The notes under the pieces: generated by a model | What the model saw: only the letters and a program-made list of their open reading frames with translations | Databases searched by the model: none | Told to the model about the DNA's origin: nothing | Position numbers and translations under genes: made by a program | Shown: positions 1 to 6,521 of the stretch, in pieces | Position numbering within the stretch: position 1 is the first letter of the stretch | Layout: each line of letters begins with the position of its first letter | Assembly (NCBI GenBank): GCA_903898975.1 | Contig: CAIUHT010000769.1 | Location: 1 to 6,911 of the forward strand | DNA length: 6,911 nucleotides | Origin: an uncultured Planctomycetaceae bacterium | Lineage (GTDB): Bacteria > Planctomycetota > Planctomycetia > Planctomycetales > Planctomycetaceae | Direction: 5' to 3'

Positions 1-10
1 CCATGGGGGG

Positions 11-26
11 GCGGGGATTGCCCCGC
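11..26. other. Short GC-rich hairpin at the left edge
   Basis: GCGGGG (11-16) pairs perfectly with CCCCGC (21-26) across the four-base loop ATTG. No T-run follows on the + strand, and the minus-strand side continues into a C-run, so it does not look like a classical intrinsic terminator. It could be part of the end of a gene lying left of the window, or chance in GC-rich DNA. Confidence 0.3.
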
Positions 27-322
27 TCTGCCGGGTGCGCAAGCCTTGCTCTGCGTGCCCCATCGAGGCACGGTCCGGCCACGTCACCACCAACGTTGGG
101 CGGCCCCTAGGGTCGAGTGCCCATCGGCCAACTCCGATGCACGCCTTGCCGTGCGTATTTCCGGAGCGATCTCGAAGATCTCGCCGCTTGCTCCGTCGAG
201 TGACCCGCACACGCCCCGTTTCGTGCGACGCCTTCGCGCAGAAACGACCGTCGAAACGCACGGCTCCCGAGCGCGGAAATCGCCGCCGGGGCGATAGCCC
301 CCCCCGTGGTGCAGTCCGCCCG

Positions 323-339
323 CGCTGACACCATCAGCG
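323..339. other. Perfect 6-bp inverted repeat
   Basis: CGCTGA (323-328) and TCAGCG (334-339) are exact reverse complements separated by five bases (CACCA), with a further possible G-U pair outside. It lies about 350 bases upstream of the sigma-factor start. No function can be assigned; it may be a chance hairpin. Confidence 0.25.
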
Positions 340-540
340 TCGGCGATCGACTCCGGTGGACACCCTCCCGTGCCCCACCGCCTTGTTGACCCTCCGCGCA
401 CCTGGGCCGCTCTCGAGATTTCCTCGCGTTCTCCGGGTCTTCCCGAAGAATTCACAGGCCCCTTGGGTAAGTCGGTGCTCGTCGGTTCAGTTCGCACCCT
501 CGTTGAGGATCACGCAATCTTGGGAATCTGACACGGTCTC

Positions 541-553
541 CGTGACCGTCACG
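541..553. promoter_or_regulatory. Perfect 13-bp palindrome, possible operator
   Basis: CGTGAC and GTCACG are exact reverse complements around a single central C, giving a 6+1+6 dyad. An overlapping weaker dyad, ACGGT/ACCGT, begins just upstream. It sits about 135 bases before the sigma-factor start and just upstream of the best -35-like hexamer (575-580), where a dimeric regulator could bind. The role is inferred from symmetry and position only. Confidence 0.25.
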
Positions 554-688
554 TTCCACACCCTGTCCGCGATCTTGACTTTCAGCTTGCTCCGGTCCAA
601 TTCCCGCCTCTGTTCCTCTCGCACGACAGCCGGTAAACTAGAGGTCTCAACACGCAGCCGTTGGCTCCCACCCACTCCGTTCCCTTCC

Positions 689-1297
689 ATGACGATCGAG
701 ACGACCGGATCGGTCACGCACTGGCTGTCTTTGTTGCGGGAGGGGGAGCCCGAGGCGGCTGAGTTTGTGTGGAACCGCTATTTCGCCCGCGTCCTGCAAC
801 TCGCCCACGAGCAGTTGCGCGGCATGCGCGATCAGGCCCGCAGTGCCGAGGATGTCGCCCTCAGCGCCCTCAATGCCGTCTGCCAGGCCGCCCACCTCGG
901 ACGTCTCGACAATCTTCACGATCGCCACGATCTCTGGCGGCTGCTGATGACCTGCACTCTCAACCGCGCCCGCAATCTGCGCGGTGCGGAGTTCTGCTCC
1001 AAGCGCGGTGGGGCGCTCGACGGGGCCGCGGTCTCGCTCGACCCCCTCCTCCTCTCCCGCTCCCCGTCCTCCGACCCCACCCCCGCCGAGGCCGCTGAAC
1101 TCACCGATCAGCTCCGGCACCTGATGGACCGGCTCGACCTGGAAGACCCCTCGCATCGCCTCAGGCAGGTCGCCCTGCTGAAGCTCGAAGGCTACACCCT
1201 CGTCGAAATCGCCCGCCTCCAGAACTGCGCTCGCAAGACCATCGTCGTCCGCCTCTCGGTGATTCGCGCTCTCTGGCGCTCCTCGCTCCTCACATGA
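689..1297 (+). CDS. ECF-type RNA polymerase sigma factor (planctomycete style)
   Basis: This 202-residue protein is a probable cytoplasmic sigma factor that would direct RNA polymerase to a specific promoter set. Residues 8-45 (SVTHWLSLLREGEPEAAEF and following) and 53-98 (AEDVALSALNAVC, then HDLWRLLMTCTLNRARNLR) match the sigma-2 region of the ECF-type family common in planctomycetes. Residues 102-132 form a variable Ser/Pro linker. Residues 156-197 (RQVALLKLEGYTLVEIARL, then KTIVVRLSVIRALW) form the sigma-4 helix-turn-helix. The ATG at 689 was chosen because homology starts just after it; the frame stays open upstream but shows no family resemblance. No Shine-Dalgarno sequence is visible. 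The stop overlaps the start of the downstream kinase gene (ATGA), implying translational coupling. No anti-sigma gene is adjacent, so the kinase is the likely regulatory partner (inference). The recognition helix reads ARKTIVVRL where relatives I recall have a charged residue, so its promoter target may differ. Confidence 0.88.
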   Translation: MTIETTGSVTHWLSLLREGEPEAAEFVWNRYFARVLQLAHEQLRGMRDQARSAEDVALSALNAVCQAAHLGRLDNLHDRHDLWRLLMTCTLNRARNLRGAEFCSKRGGALDGAAVSLDPLLLSRSPSSDPTPAEAAELTDQLRHLMDRLDLEDPSHRLRQVALLKLEGYTLVEIARLQNCARKTIVVRLSVIRALWRSSLLT

Positions 1298-4200
1298 TCG
1301 AGCCGCCCCGCAATCCCGGCGACGCCCCCCAGGTTGATTCGCCCCCGCCGGTCGATTCCACCATCGATCTCCGTCGCCGCCTGCTCGCCGCCTGCGAACG
1401 GCTGGAATGGGAATGGCGCGAACACGGGACCTGCCAGCTCGAGCCAATCCTCGCCGACTTCCCCCCCAGCCAGCAGGGACTGATCCGCGCGACCCTCGAG
1501 GAACTTGCCGCGGAACTCCGCGCCGAGGCGGAACCGGCCCCTCCCTCCCCCGCCGGCGGCGCGGCGGAACGCTTCCCTATTCGGCGGACCCTCGCCACCG
1601 GGGGCATGGGTCTTGTCTCCGAGGCGTTCGACCGCGAATTCCACCGGACAGTCGCCCTCAAGGAGATCCTCCCGTCGGGGGCCGACAATCCCGAATACCG
1701 GCACCGCTTCCTCAACGAGGCCGAAATCACCGGCCGCCTTGAGCATCCCGGCATTATCCCGGTCTACAGCCGCGGAACGCATCCCGACGGTCGCCCCTTC
1801 TACGCCATGCGCCTGATCGCTGGTGAGCAGTCGGGAACACTCCAGCAGGCCCTGCGGCAGTTTCACGACGCCCCTCCATCCGATCCCGCCGACCGCGACC
1901 TGCAGTGGCGCGGACTTCTCCGGCGGGTCATCGACGTCTGCCACACCATGGCGTACGCCCACAGCCAGGGGGTGCTGCACCGCGATCTCAAGCCCGCCAA
2001 CATTCTCCTCGGTCCCCATGGCGAAACGCTGGTCGTCGATTGGGGGCTGGCCCGCGATCTTCGTTCGCAGCCCCACAGCGCCTCTCCCGACGGGACCCCT
2101 TCCGCCCGGTCCGAATCGACCGCCGACACCCCCGGCCCCATTTCCCGCAGTTCGAGCACTCCTCGCCCCGTTCCCGAGACGAACAGTGACTCTTCGGCAG
2201 AACGCTCCGCAGGGGCGGGGAAAATCACCGCCGTCTCGGTCCCCGCGCTGAACCGCGAGGGGGCCGGGGCCAGCGTGACCTCGGCGGTCAGTCGCCCGCA
2301 CCCGCTCGACAACGCCAGCTTGGGCGACTCTCACAGTGACTCGTCTCACAGTAGCTCGTCTCACAGTAGCTCGTCTCACAGTAGCTCGTCTCACAGTAGC
2401 TCGTCTCACAGGCCGGTCGATCGCTCTTCGACGTTTCCCGGTCAGGCTGTGTCGGTCCCCGCGACCCGGGGGCTTGGCACCCCGGGCTACGCCTCGCCCG
2501 AACAACTGCTGGGCGAGCCCGATTGCCTGCGTCCCACCAGCGACATCTACTCGCTGGGGACCCTGCTCTATGCCGTGCTCACCGGGGCGTCCCCGTTTCC
2601 CTCCCGCCAGGCGAACGACCCCGCCGCGCTGCTGCACAAGATCTGCACCGCCGACTTCCCCCCACCCCGGCAACTGCGCCCCGCGGTCGACCCCGGCCTC
2701 GAGGCCATCTGCCTCAAGGCGATGGCTCGCCAGCCCGCGGCCCGGTATCCCTCGGCGACCGCGCTCGCTGCCGACCTCGAGCGGCACCTCGCGGGCGAAG
2801 CGGTCTCGGCGTGGCGCGAGCCATGGCTGGTGCGGGTCCGGCGCGGCCTCCTTCGGCACCGCACGCTGGTGGCCACTCTCGGCGTGGCCCTTACCCTCAC
2901 CACTCTCGCCGCCAGCACCGTGGCGGTGCTGCAGACCCGCAACCGCCACGCCCTGGCACAGGAAGCGGTCAAGCTGGATGACGCCCTGCGGCTTGCACAA
3001 GCCGAAAAAGTTCACGCCAATCAGGAACGGGAGCGGGCGGTGGCTGGGGAAACACTGGCCGTTCAGGCGGTCGATGAATTTGGCCAGGCGGTGCTCAGTC
3101 ATCCGGAGCTGACCAGGTCACCCGAGTTGCTCAGCCTCCGCAAAGAACTGCTTGGCAAACCGATTGAGTTCTACCGCCAACTGCGCGAGCGCCTGCTGGC
3201 CCTTCCCGAGCCATCGATCGAAACGCTGTGGAAGCTCCGCGACGCCACCGCGTGGCTCGCCCTGCTGCAGGCCCAGGTGGGCGATCCGGCCGAGGCCATC
3301 CGACTGCAGGAGAGCGTGCTGGAGCTGGCTGATCGGGCCCTGGCTTCTCCAGGGGTGAACACTTCCGAGTTCCGGCGACCGTGGGGCAAGGCACGCGTTG
3401 CGGCCCATCTCGCCATCGGTTCAACCCTCGCCACGAGCGCAGACAAACAGCGCGAATTGCGTGAGTACGAGCTGGCCCTGGTCGCCGTCGAACCTCTCCG
3501 CCGCGAGGCGCCCGAAGACCGAGAGTTGCGCTCTCAGCAGGCCCTGGCCCACTCGGGCGCGGCAGCGGTGCTGGCTCTCCTGGGACGCTCAAGCGAGGCC
3601 AAGACTCATTTCGAGCAGGCCGCGGAATTGCACCGCGAAAACATCCAGCTCGACCCCGCTGATGTCCAGTCCCGCCGGAATCTCGCCCGCTCGCAACACA
3701 ACTTCGCGATGTTGCTGGACCGCCAGCAGAAACTCGCCGCGGCCGACGAGGTTCGCCAGGAAGCCGAGGCGCTGTTTGAGTCCGTCGGCGACAATCAGCC
3801 GACCAGCCCGCAGTACCGGGATCGCCAGGCCGCCGCACAGTTCAACCGGGGCCTCCGCCTGTCGCAGAAAGGCCAGATCAACGAGGCACTGCAGGCTTAC
3901 CGGCAGTCCAGCACCGAGTGGCGGCGGTTGGGCGAGCAGTTCCCCGGAAACAACGAGTTCGCCCATGGCCTCTTGAGTTGTCTGAAGAACATGGCCACGC
4001 TGCTGCAGCAACGCCAGCAGATTCCGGAGTGCCTCGAGGTGCTCCAGGAACTGGTCGGCCTGTTGCGAACCGCCAGTGAAACCAGTCCCGACGTCCGCGA
4101 CCATCGCGCCCAACTGGTCGAAAAACTGCACCTGCTGGGACACCTGCTGATCCCCGTCGACCGCGGAGACGAAGCCCGGGAGCTGTATACAGAAGCGCTC

Positions 4201-5007
4201 GCCGCCGCCCAGCACCTGATGACCGAAGTCCCCGCCGATCGGCGCTGGCCCCGCGAGGTCGTCGAGCTCAACCTGCACCTCGCCGCGTTCGAGCAGGAAG
4301 CAGGGGCCTCGGCAACCGCCCGCGAACGGCTGGAAGCGACCCGCCCACTCGCGTTGTCGCTGGTCGAGTCTCCGAAGGTCGGCGTGGTCGATCGGGTCCT
4401 GCTCCGGTCGCTGTTGCTTAGTCTCGCCGAAGTTCAGGACTCGCAGGGCGATTCCGCTGCGGCCCACGACTCCCGGCAAAGCTCCCTGGAATGGGACCGG
4501 CGGGATCCTGCCCAGGTCGCACTCGACCACCGGGTGGACGAGGTGCTCGCCGGGGGCCAGCCCAAGTCGACGGCCGAGCGAGTCTTGCTGGCCCGGCGAG
4601 CCGCCACCCGCGGAGAGCTGAAACTCGCCCTGCAACTCTGCAGCGAGGCGCTCGAGGCGGACCCCAGGCTGCTGGAAGATCGAAACCAGCAGGTCGGGCT
4701 GTTCGCGGCGGGGGTGGCGCTCGAAGTGGCCCGCAGTCTCCCCGTCGAACAAGCCGACGAGGCGACTGAACTGCGCCGCCGGGCCGAAGGCTGGCTCTGG
4801 GGCGACCTCGAAGCCTGGCGACGGGTCGGGCCCGACCTGCGGGGGGCCCGGCGTTCGGGCTTGAAACGCTGGGCGTCCAATGCGCAGCTGTTTTCCATCT
4901 CGAAGAGCGAACAGCGCGCGAGTCTGCCTGTCGCCGAACAGGAACGCTGGCAGGCCCTGTGGCAAGAGGTCACCCGGCTTGCCAGTGAGCCCCCCGCCCC
5001 CCGCTGA
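1294..5007 (+). CDS. Membrane-anchored Ser/Thr protein kinase with TPR-like C-terminal region
   Basis: This 1237-residue protein should phosphorylate Ser/Thr on partner proteins. Residues 26-78 form a helical segment typical of planctomycete kinases. The kinase domain spans about 94-500: Gly-rich loop LATGGMGLV (100-108, first Gly replaced by Ala), VALKE with Lys123, helix-C Glu142, HRDLKPAN (229-236, catalytic Asp231), DWG (249-251, replacing DFG), GTPGYASPE (395-403) and DIYSLG (417-422). All catalytic residues are present. The DWG-to-SPE interval is about 150 residues, far above the usual 25-40, because of a Ser-rich insertion. One transmembrane helix follows at about 525-546, then a coiled coil (about 551-590) and TPR-like helical pairs (for example around 750-785 and 850-870). 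The end (DLEAWRR, GLKRW, AEQERWQALWQEV) matches the usual C-terminus of these kinases. The C-terminal part probably lies outside the cytoplasmic membrane. The start overlaps the sigma-factor stop, so the two probably act together. The phosphorylation target is not shown by the sequence. Confidence 0.93.
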   Translation: MIEPPRNPGDAPQVDSPPPVDSTIDLRRRLLAACERLEWEWREHGTCQLEPILADFPPSQQGLIRATLEELAAELRAEAEPAPPSPAGGAAERFPIRRTLATGGMGLVSEAFDREFHRTVALKEILPSGADNPEYRHRFLNEAEITGRLEHPGIIPVYSRGTHPDGRPFYAMRLIAGEQSGTLQQALRQFHDAPPSDPADRDLQWRGLLRRVIDVCHTMAYAHSQGVLHRDLKPANILLGPHGETLVVDWGLARDLRSQPHSASPDGTPSARSESTADTPGPISRSSSTPRPVPETNSDSSAERSAGAGKITAVSVPALNREGAGASVTSAVSRPHPLDNASLGDSHSDSSHSSSSHSSSSHSSSSHSSSSHRPVDRSSTFPGQAVSVPATRGLGTPGYASPEQLLGEPDCLRPTSDIYSLGTLLYAVLTGASPFPSRQANDPAALLHKICTADFPPPRQLRPAVDPGLEAICLKAMARQPAARYPSATALAADLERHLAGEAVSAWREPWLVRVRRGLLRHRTLVATLGVALTLTTLAASTVAVLQTRNRHALAQEAVKLDDALRLAQAEKVHANQERERAVAGETLAVQAVDEFGQAVLSHPELTRSPELLSLRKELLGKPIEFYRQLRERLLALPEPSIETLWKLRDATAWLALLQAQVGDPAEAIRLQESVLELADRALASPGVNTSEFRRPWGKARVAAHLAIGSTLATSADKQRELREYELALVAVEPLRREAPEDRELRSQQALAHSGAAAVLALLGRSSEAKTHFEQAAELHRENIQLDPADVQSRRNLARSQHNFAMLLDRQQKLAAADEVRQEAEALFESVGDNQPTSPQYRDRQAAAQFNRGLRLSQKGQINEALQAYRQSSTEWRRLGEQFPGNNEFAHGLLSCLKNMATLLQQRQQIPECLEVLQELVGLLRTASETSPDVRDHRAQLVEKLHLLGHLLIPVDRGDEARELYTEALAAAQHLMTEVPADRRWPREVVELNLHLAAFEQEAGASATARERLEATRPLALSLVESPKVGVVDRVLLRSLLLSLAEVQDSQGDSAAAHDSRQSSLEWDRRDPAQVALDHRVDEVLAGGQPKSTAERVLLARRAATRGELKLALQLCSEALEADPRLLEDRNQQVGLFAAGVALEVARSLPVEQADEATELRRRAEGWLWGDLEAWRRVGPDLRGARRSGLKRWASNAQLFSISKSEQRASLPVAEQERWQALWQEVTRLASEPPAPR
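2059..2457 (+). other. Ser-rich insertion in the kinase activation segment
   Basis: Residues about 256-388 of the kinase separate DWG from the GTPGYASPE motif. The stretch is dominated by Ser, Thr, Pro, Asp, Arg and His, has few large hydrophobic residues, and is predicted by eye to be disordered. It includes the HSSSS repeat tract. Activation segments carry autophosphorylation sites in Hanks-type kinases, so this insertion may be a multi-site phosphorylation platform (inference). The frame is intact across it and the kinase motifs resume cleanly, so it is not a frameshift artefact. Confidence 0.75.
2329..2411 (+). repeat. 15-bp in-frame tandem repeat encoding SHSSS units
   Basis: One variant unit (2329-2343, TCTCACAGTGACTCG, encoding SHSDS) is followed by four identical units TCTCACAGTAGCTCG (2344-2358, 2359-2373, 2374-2388, 2389-2403) and a partial unit TCTCACAG (2404-2411). 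The unit is five codons long, so gain or loss of units keeps the kinase frame. The identity at synonymous positions points to recent expansion by slippage or recombination. There are no unique spacers, so this is not a CRISPR array. Confidence 0.95.
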
Positions 5008-5384
5008 ACCCCGGCCTGCCCGGACCACGTCACTTGCTCGCTCCGCTGCGCTATCCATTGCCTGGGTGTGAGTTTTGCACCAGCTTCTGGTCGGCACCCC
5101 GCCTCGGCTGGCACATTTGCGTTGGCGCATTTCGGTTGGCGCATTTCGGTTGGCGCACGGGCGCTCGGTTTTGCGTCACAAATTGGCGACGTTTGTTTCA
5201 TTTTCCGAAAAACGGGTCGGGCCGGCAGTTTTGGGGTGGCGCGCGACACGAAAAAGTTGTTCTCACGGGAGAGGCTTTCCTTCGCGGCAGTTTGGCATCC
5301 CGGCACGCGCTCGCCGTCAGGCGGGCACTGGGGTGTTTGCCTTCACTTGTTAATTGGTCCTGGCCCTCTGTTCTGGTTCTGTCT
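5008..5384. other. Intergenic region between the kinase gene and serC
   Basis: No gene is recognised in these 377 bases. GC falls to about 61 percent in 5101-5340, below the flanking genes. The region holds a small perfect hairpin, ACCAG-CTT-CTGGT (5079-5091), and a 14-bp tandem repeat (5108-5161). No TAA, TAG or TGA occurs on the + strand between 5072 and 5350. I see no intrinsic terminator after the kinase and no convincing promoter for serC; TTAATT at 5350-5355 is the most AT-rich spot. One frame is continuous with serC, but its translation (Trp, Cys and Arg rich) does not resemble a SerC N-terminus, so it is treated as non-coding leader. Confidence 0.55.
5108..5161 (+). repeat. 14-bp intergenic tandem repeat
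   Basis: Two identical copies of TTGGCGCATTTCGG (5122-5135 and 5136-5149) are preceded by a degenerate copy, CTGGCACATTTGCG (5108-5121), and followed by a partial one, TTGGCGCACGGG (5150-5161). The period is 14, which is not a multiple of three, and this argues against coding use. It may be a protein-binding array, part of a dispersed genomic repeat, or simple slippage; the sequence alone does not decide. Confidence 0.85.
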
Positions 5385-6521
5385 GTGACCCCCTTGTGCC
5401 CTGACGTCGCTTCCGCCCCGCTCACGGGGAACGAACTCAACTTTTCCGCCGGCCCGGGGGCGCTCCCCCTCCCCGTGCTCGAACAGGTGCAGCAGGCCCT
5501 CTTCGAGGTCCCCGGGCAAGGTCTCTCCATTCTTGGTCTCAGTCATCGCACCCCCTGGTTTCGGGCAGTGGTGGATGAGGCCGAAGACAACATTCGCCAA
5601 CTGCTCCAACTCCCCAAGGGCTACCAGGTGCTGTTCCTCCAGGGAGGCAGCAGCCTGCAGTTCTCCATGATCCCCCAGGCGCTGTTGCAGACCCCCGCCG
5701 CCTCGGCCGACTACCTCGTCACCGGCTACTGGAGCGCCAAGTCGATCGACGACGTCTCCCGCTTCGGACGCCTGAACGTCTTGTGGAACGGTGCCAGCCA
5801 GGGCTACCGCACGCTTCCCACCGCCGACGAACTGCGGCCCAATCCCGACGCCGCGTACTTTCACTACGTCTCGAACGAGACGGTCGAAGGCTTGCAGTTT
5901 CGCGAACTTCCCGGGTTGGACAGCGTCCCCCGCATCTGCGACATGTCGTCCGATTTTCTCTAGCAGCCCATCGACGCCGACCGCTTTTCACTGATCTACG
6001 CCCACGCGCAGAAGAATCTCGGCCCCGCCGGGGTCACGGTCGTCGTGATCCGCGACGATCTGCTCGCCCGCTGCCGGCGGGACGTCCCCGCGATGCTCAG
6101 TTTCCATCGCCACGCCGAGGCCCGCTCCATCTACAACACTCCCCCTGTCTTCGCCATCTACGTGCTGCTGCTCATCACCCGCTGGCTCCGTGACGACGTC
6201 GGCGGTCTCGCCGCCATGGCCCAGGTCAATCGCGCCAAGGCCGACTGCCTGCTCCGCGTGTTCGACGACCACCCCGACTTCTGGCAATTGCACGCCGACC
6301 CCTGCTGCCGGTCGCTCATGAACATCGCCCTTCGCCTTCCCACCCCCCAACTCGAAGCCATGTTTCTGCAGCAGGCCCGGCTGGAGGGGTTCAGCGGCCT
6401 CGAAGGACATCGCTCCGTCGGCGGATTGCGGGTCTCCCTCTACAACGGGGTCACCCTCCCGGCGGTCCAGGCCCTGGCTGGTTTTCTGCGGCAGTTTCAC
6501 GCCGCGACGGCAGGTCGCTGA
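5385..6521 (+). pseudogene. serC: Phosphoserine aminotransferase, interrupted by one in-frame amber codon
   Basis: SerC is a cytoplasmic PLP enzyme of serine synthesis (3-phosphohydroxypyruvate plus glutamate gives phosphoserine) that also acts in one PLP pathway. Family motifs run in order: NFSAGPG near the N-terminus, LSHRTPWF, LFLQGGSSLQF, VTGYWSAKS, YVSNETVEG, CDMSSDFL, then TAG, then QPID, the PLP-lysine motif AQKNLGPAG (Lys codon 6012-6014), NTPPVFAIY and a C-terminus matching the family (GGLRVSLYN). Total length of about 378 codons is near normal. The frame is unchanged across the TAG and the spacing from it to the lysine matches E. coli SerC, where the position is Ser in LSRPID; TCG to TAG is one base. 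Nothing else is damaged, so this is a very recent mutation, a sequencing error, or a suppressed or read-through codon. GTG 5385 was chosen as start about 18 codons before NFSAGP; TTG 5394 is an alternative and no ATG is available. No Shine-Dalgarno sequence is seen. Confidence 0.85.
5961..5963 (+). other. In-frame TAG inside serC
   Basis: The codons read GAT TTT CTC TAG CAG CCC ATC GAC. The upstream product would be 192 residues and lack the PLP lysine. There is no ATG, GTG or TTG in frame between the stop and the lysine codon; the first is GTG 6045, which lies beyond it. So neither fragment could be an active aminotransferase alone. Confidence 0.93.

Larger units (their letters stand above)
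1..688. other. Upstream region without a recognisable gene
   Basis: No reading frame on either strand here resembles a known protein. The frames that stay open are Arg/Pro/Ser-rich translations expected by chance in GC-rich DNA, and they overlap one another on both strands. I see no tRNA, rRNA or insertion-sequence end. The stretch holds three short perfect inverted repeats (11-26, 323-339, 541-553) and should contain the promoter of the sigma factor-kinase operon. No convincing promoter can be named: TTGACT at 575-580 resembles a -35 box but has no good -10 about 17 bases downstream, and TAAACT at 634-639 resembles a -10 box but has no good -35. A distant or divergent gene may lie to the left of the window. 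Confidence 0.6.

Noticed and set aside
35..497. Small genes on either strand in the left-hand region
   Set aside because: The overlapping frames on both strands have no recognisable domain, no ribosome-binding site and atypical composition.
356..688. N-terminal extension of the sigma factor to an upstream start
   Set aside because: The extra 111 residues show no sigma-factor similarity, while homology begins just after the ATG at 689.
2329..2411. CRISPR-like repeat array
   Set aside because: The units are contiguous 15-mers with no spacers and are in frame inside the kinase gene.
1192..3102. 636-codon open frame on the minus strand
   Set aside because: It lies opposite the sigma factor and kinase, has Arg/Gly-rich low-information sequence, and merely mirrors the 15-bp repeat. 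It is a GC-driven shadow frame.
3589..5130. 513-codon open frame on the minus strand
   Set aside because: It is antisense to the TPR-like part of the kinase and has no recognisable domain. The + strand frame is clearly the real gene.
5034..5384. SerC start at TTG 5034, giving a 117-residue N-terminal extension
   Set aside because: SerC proteins normally start a few residues before NFSAGP. The extension is Trp/Cys/Arg rich and contains the non-codon 14-bp repeat.
6045..6521. Separate gene for the C-terminal half of SerC starting at GTG 6045
   Set aside because: It would begin after the PLP lysine (codon 6012) and inside a conserved strand. It is the continuation of serC, not an independent gene.
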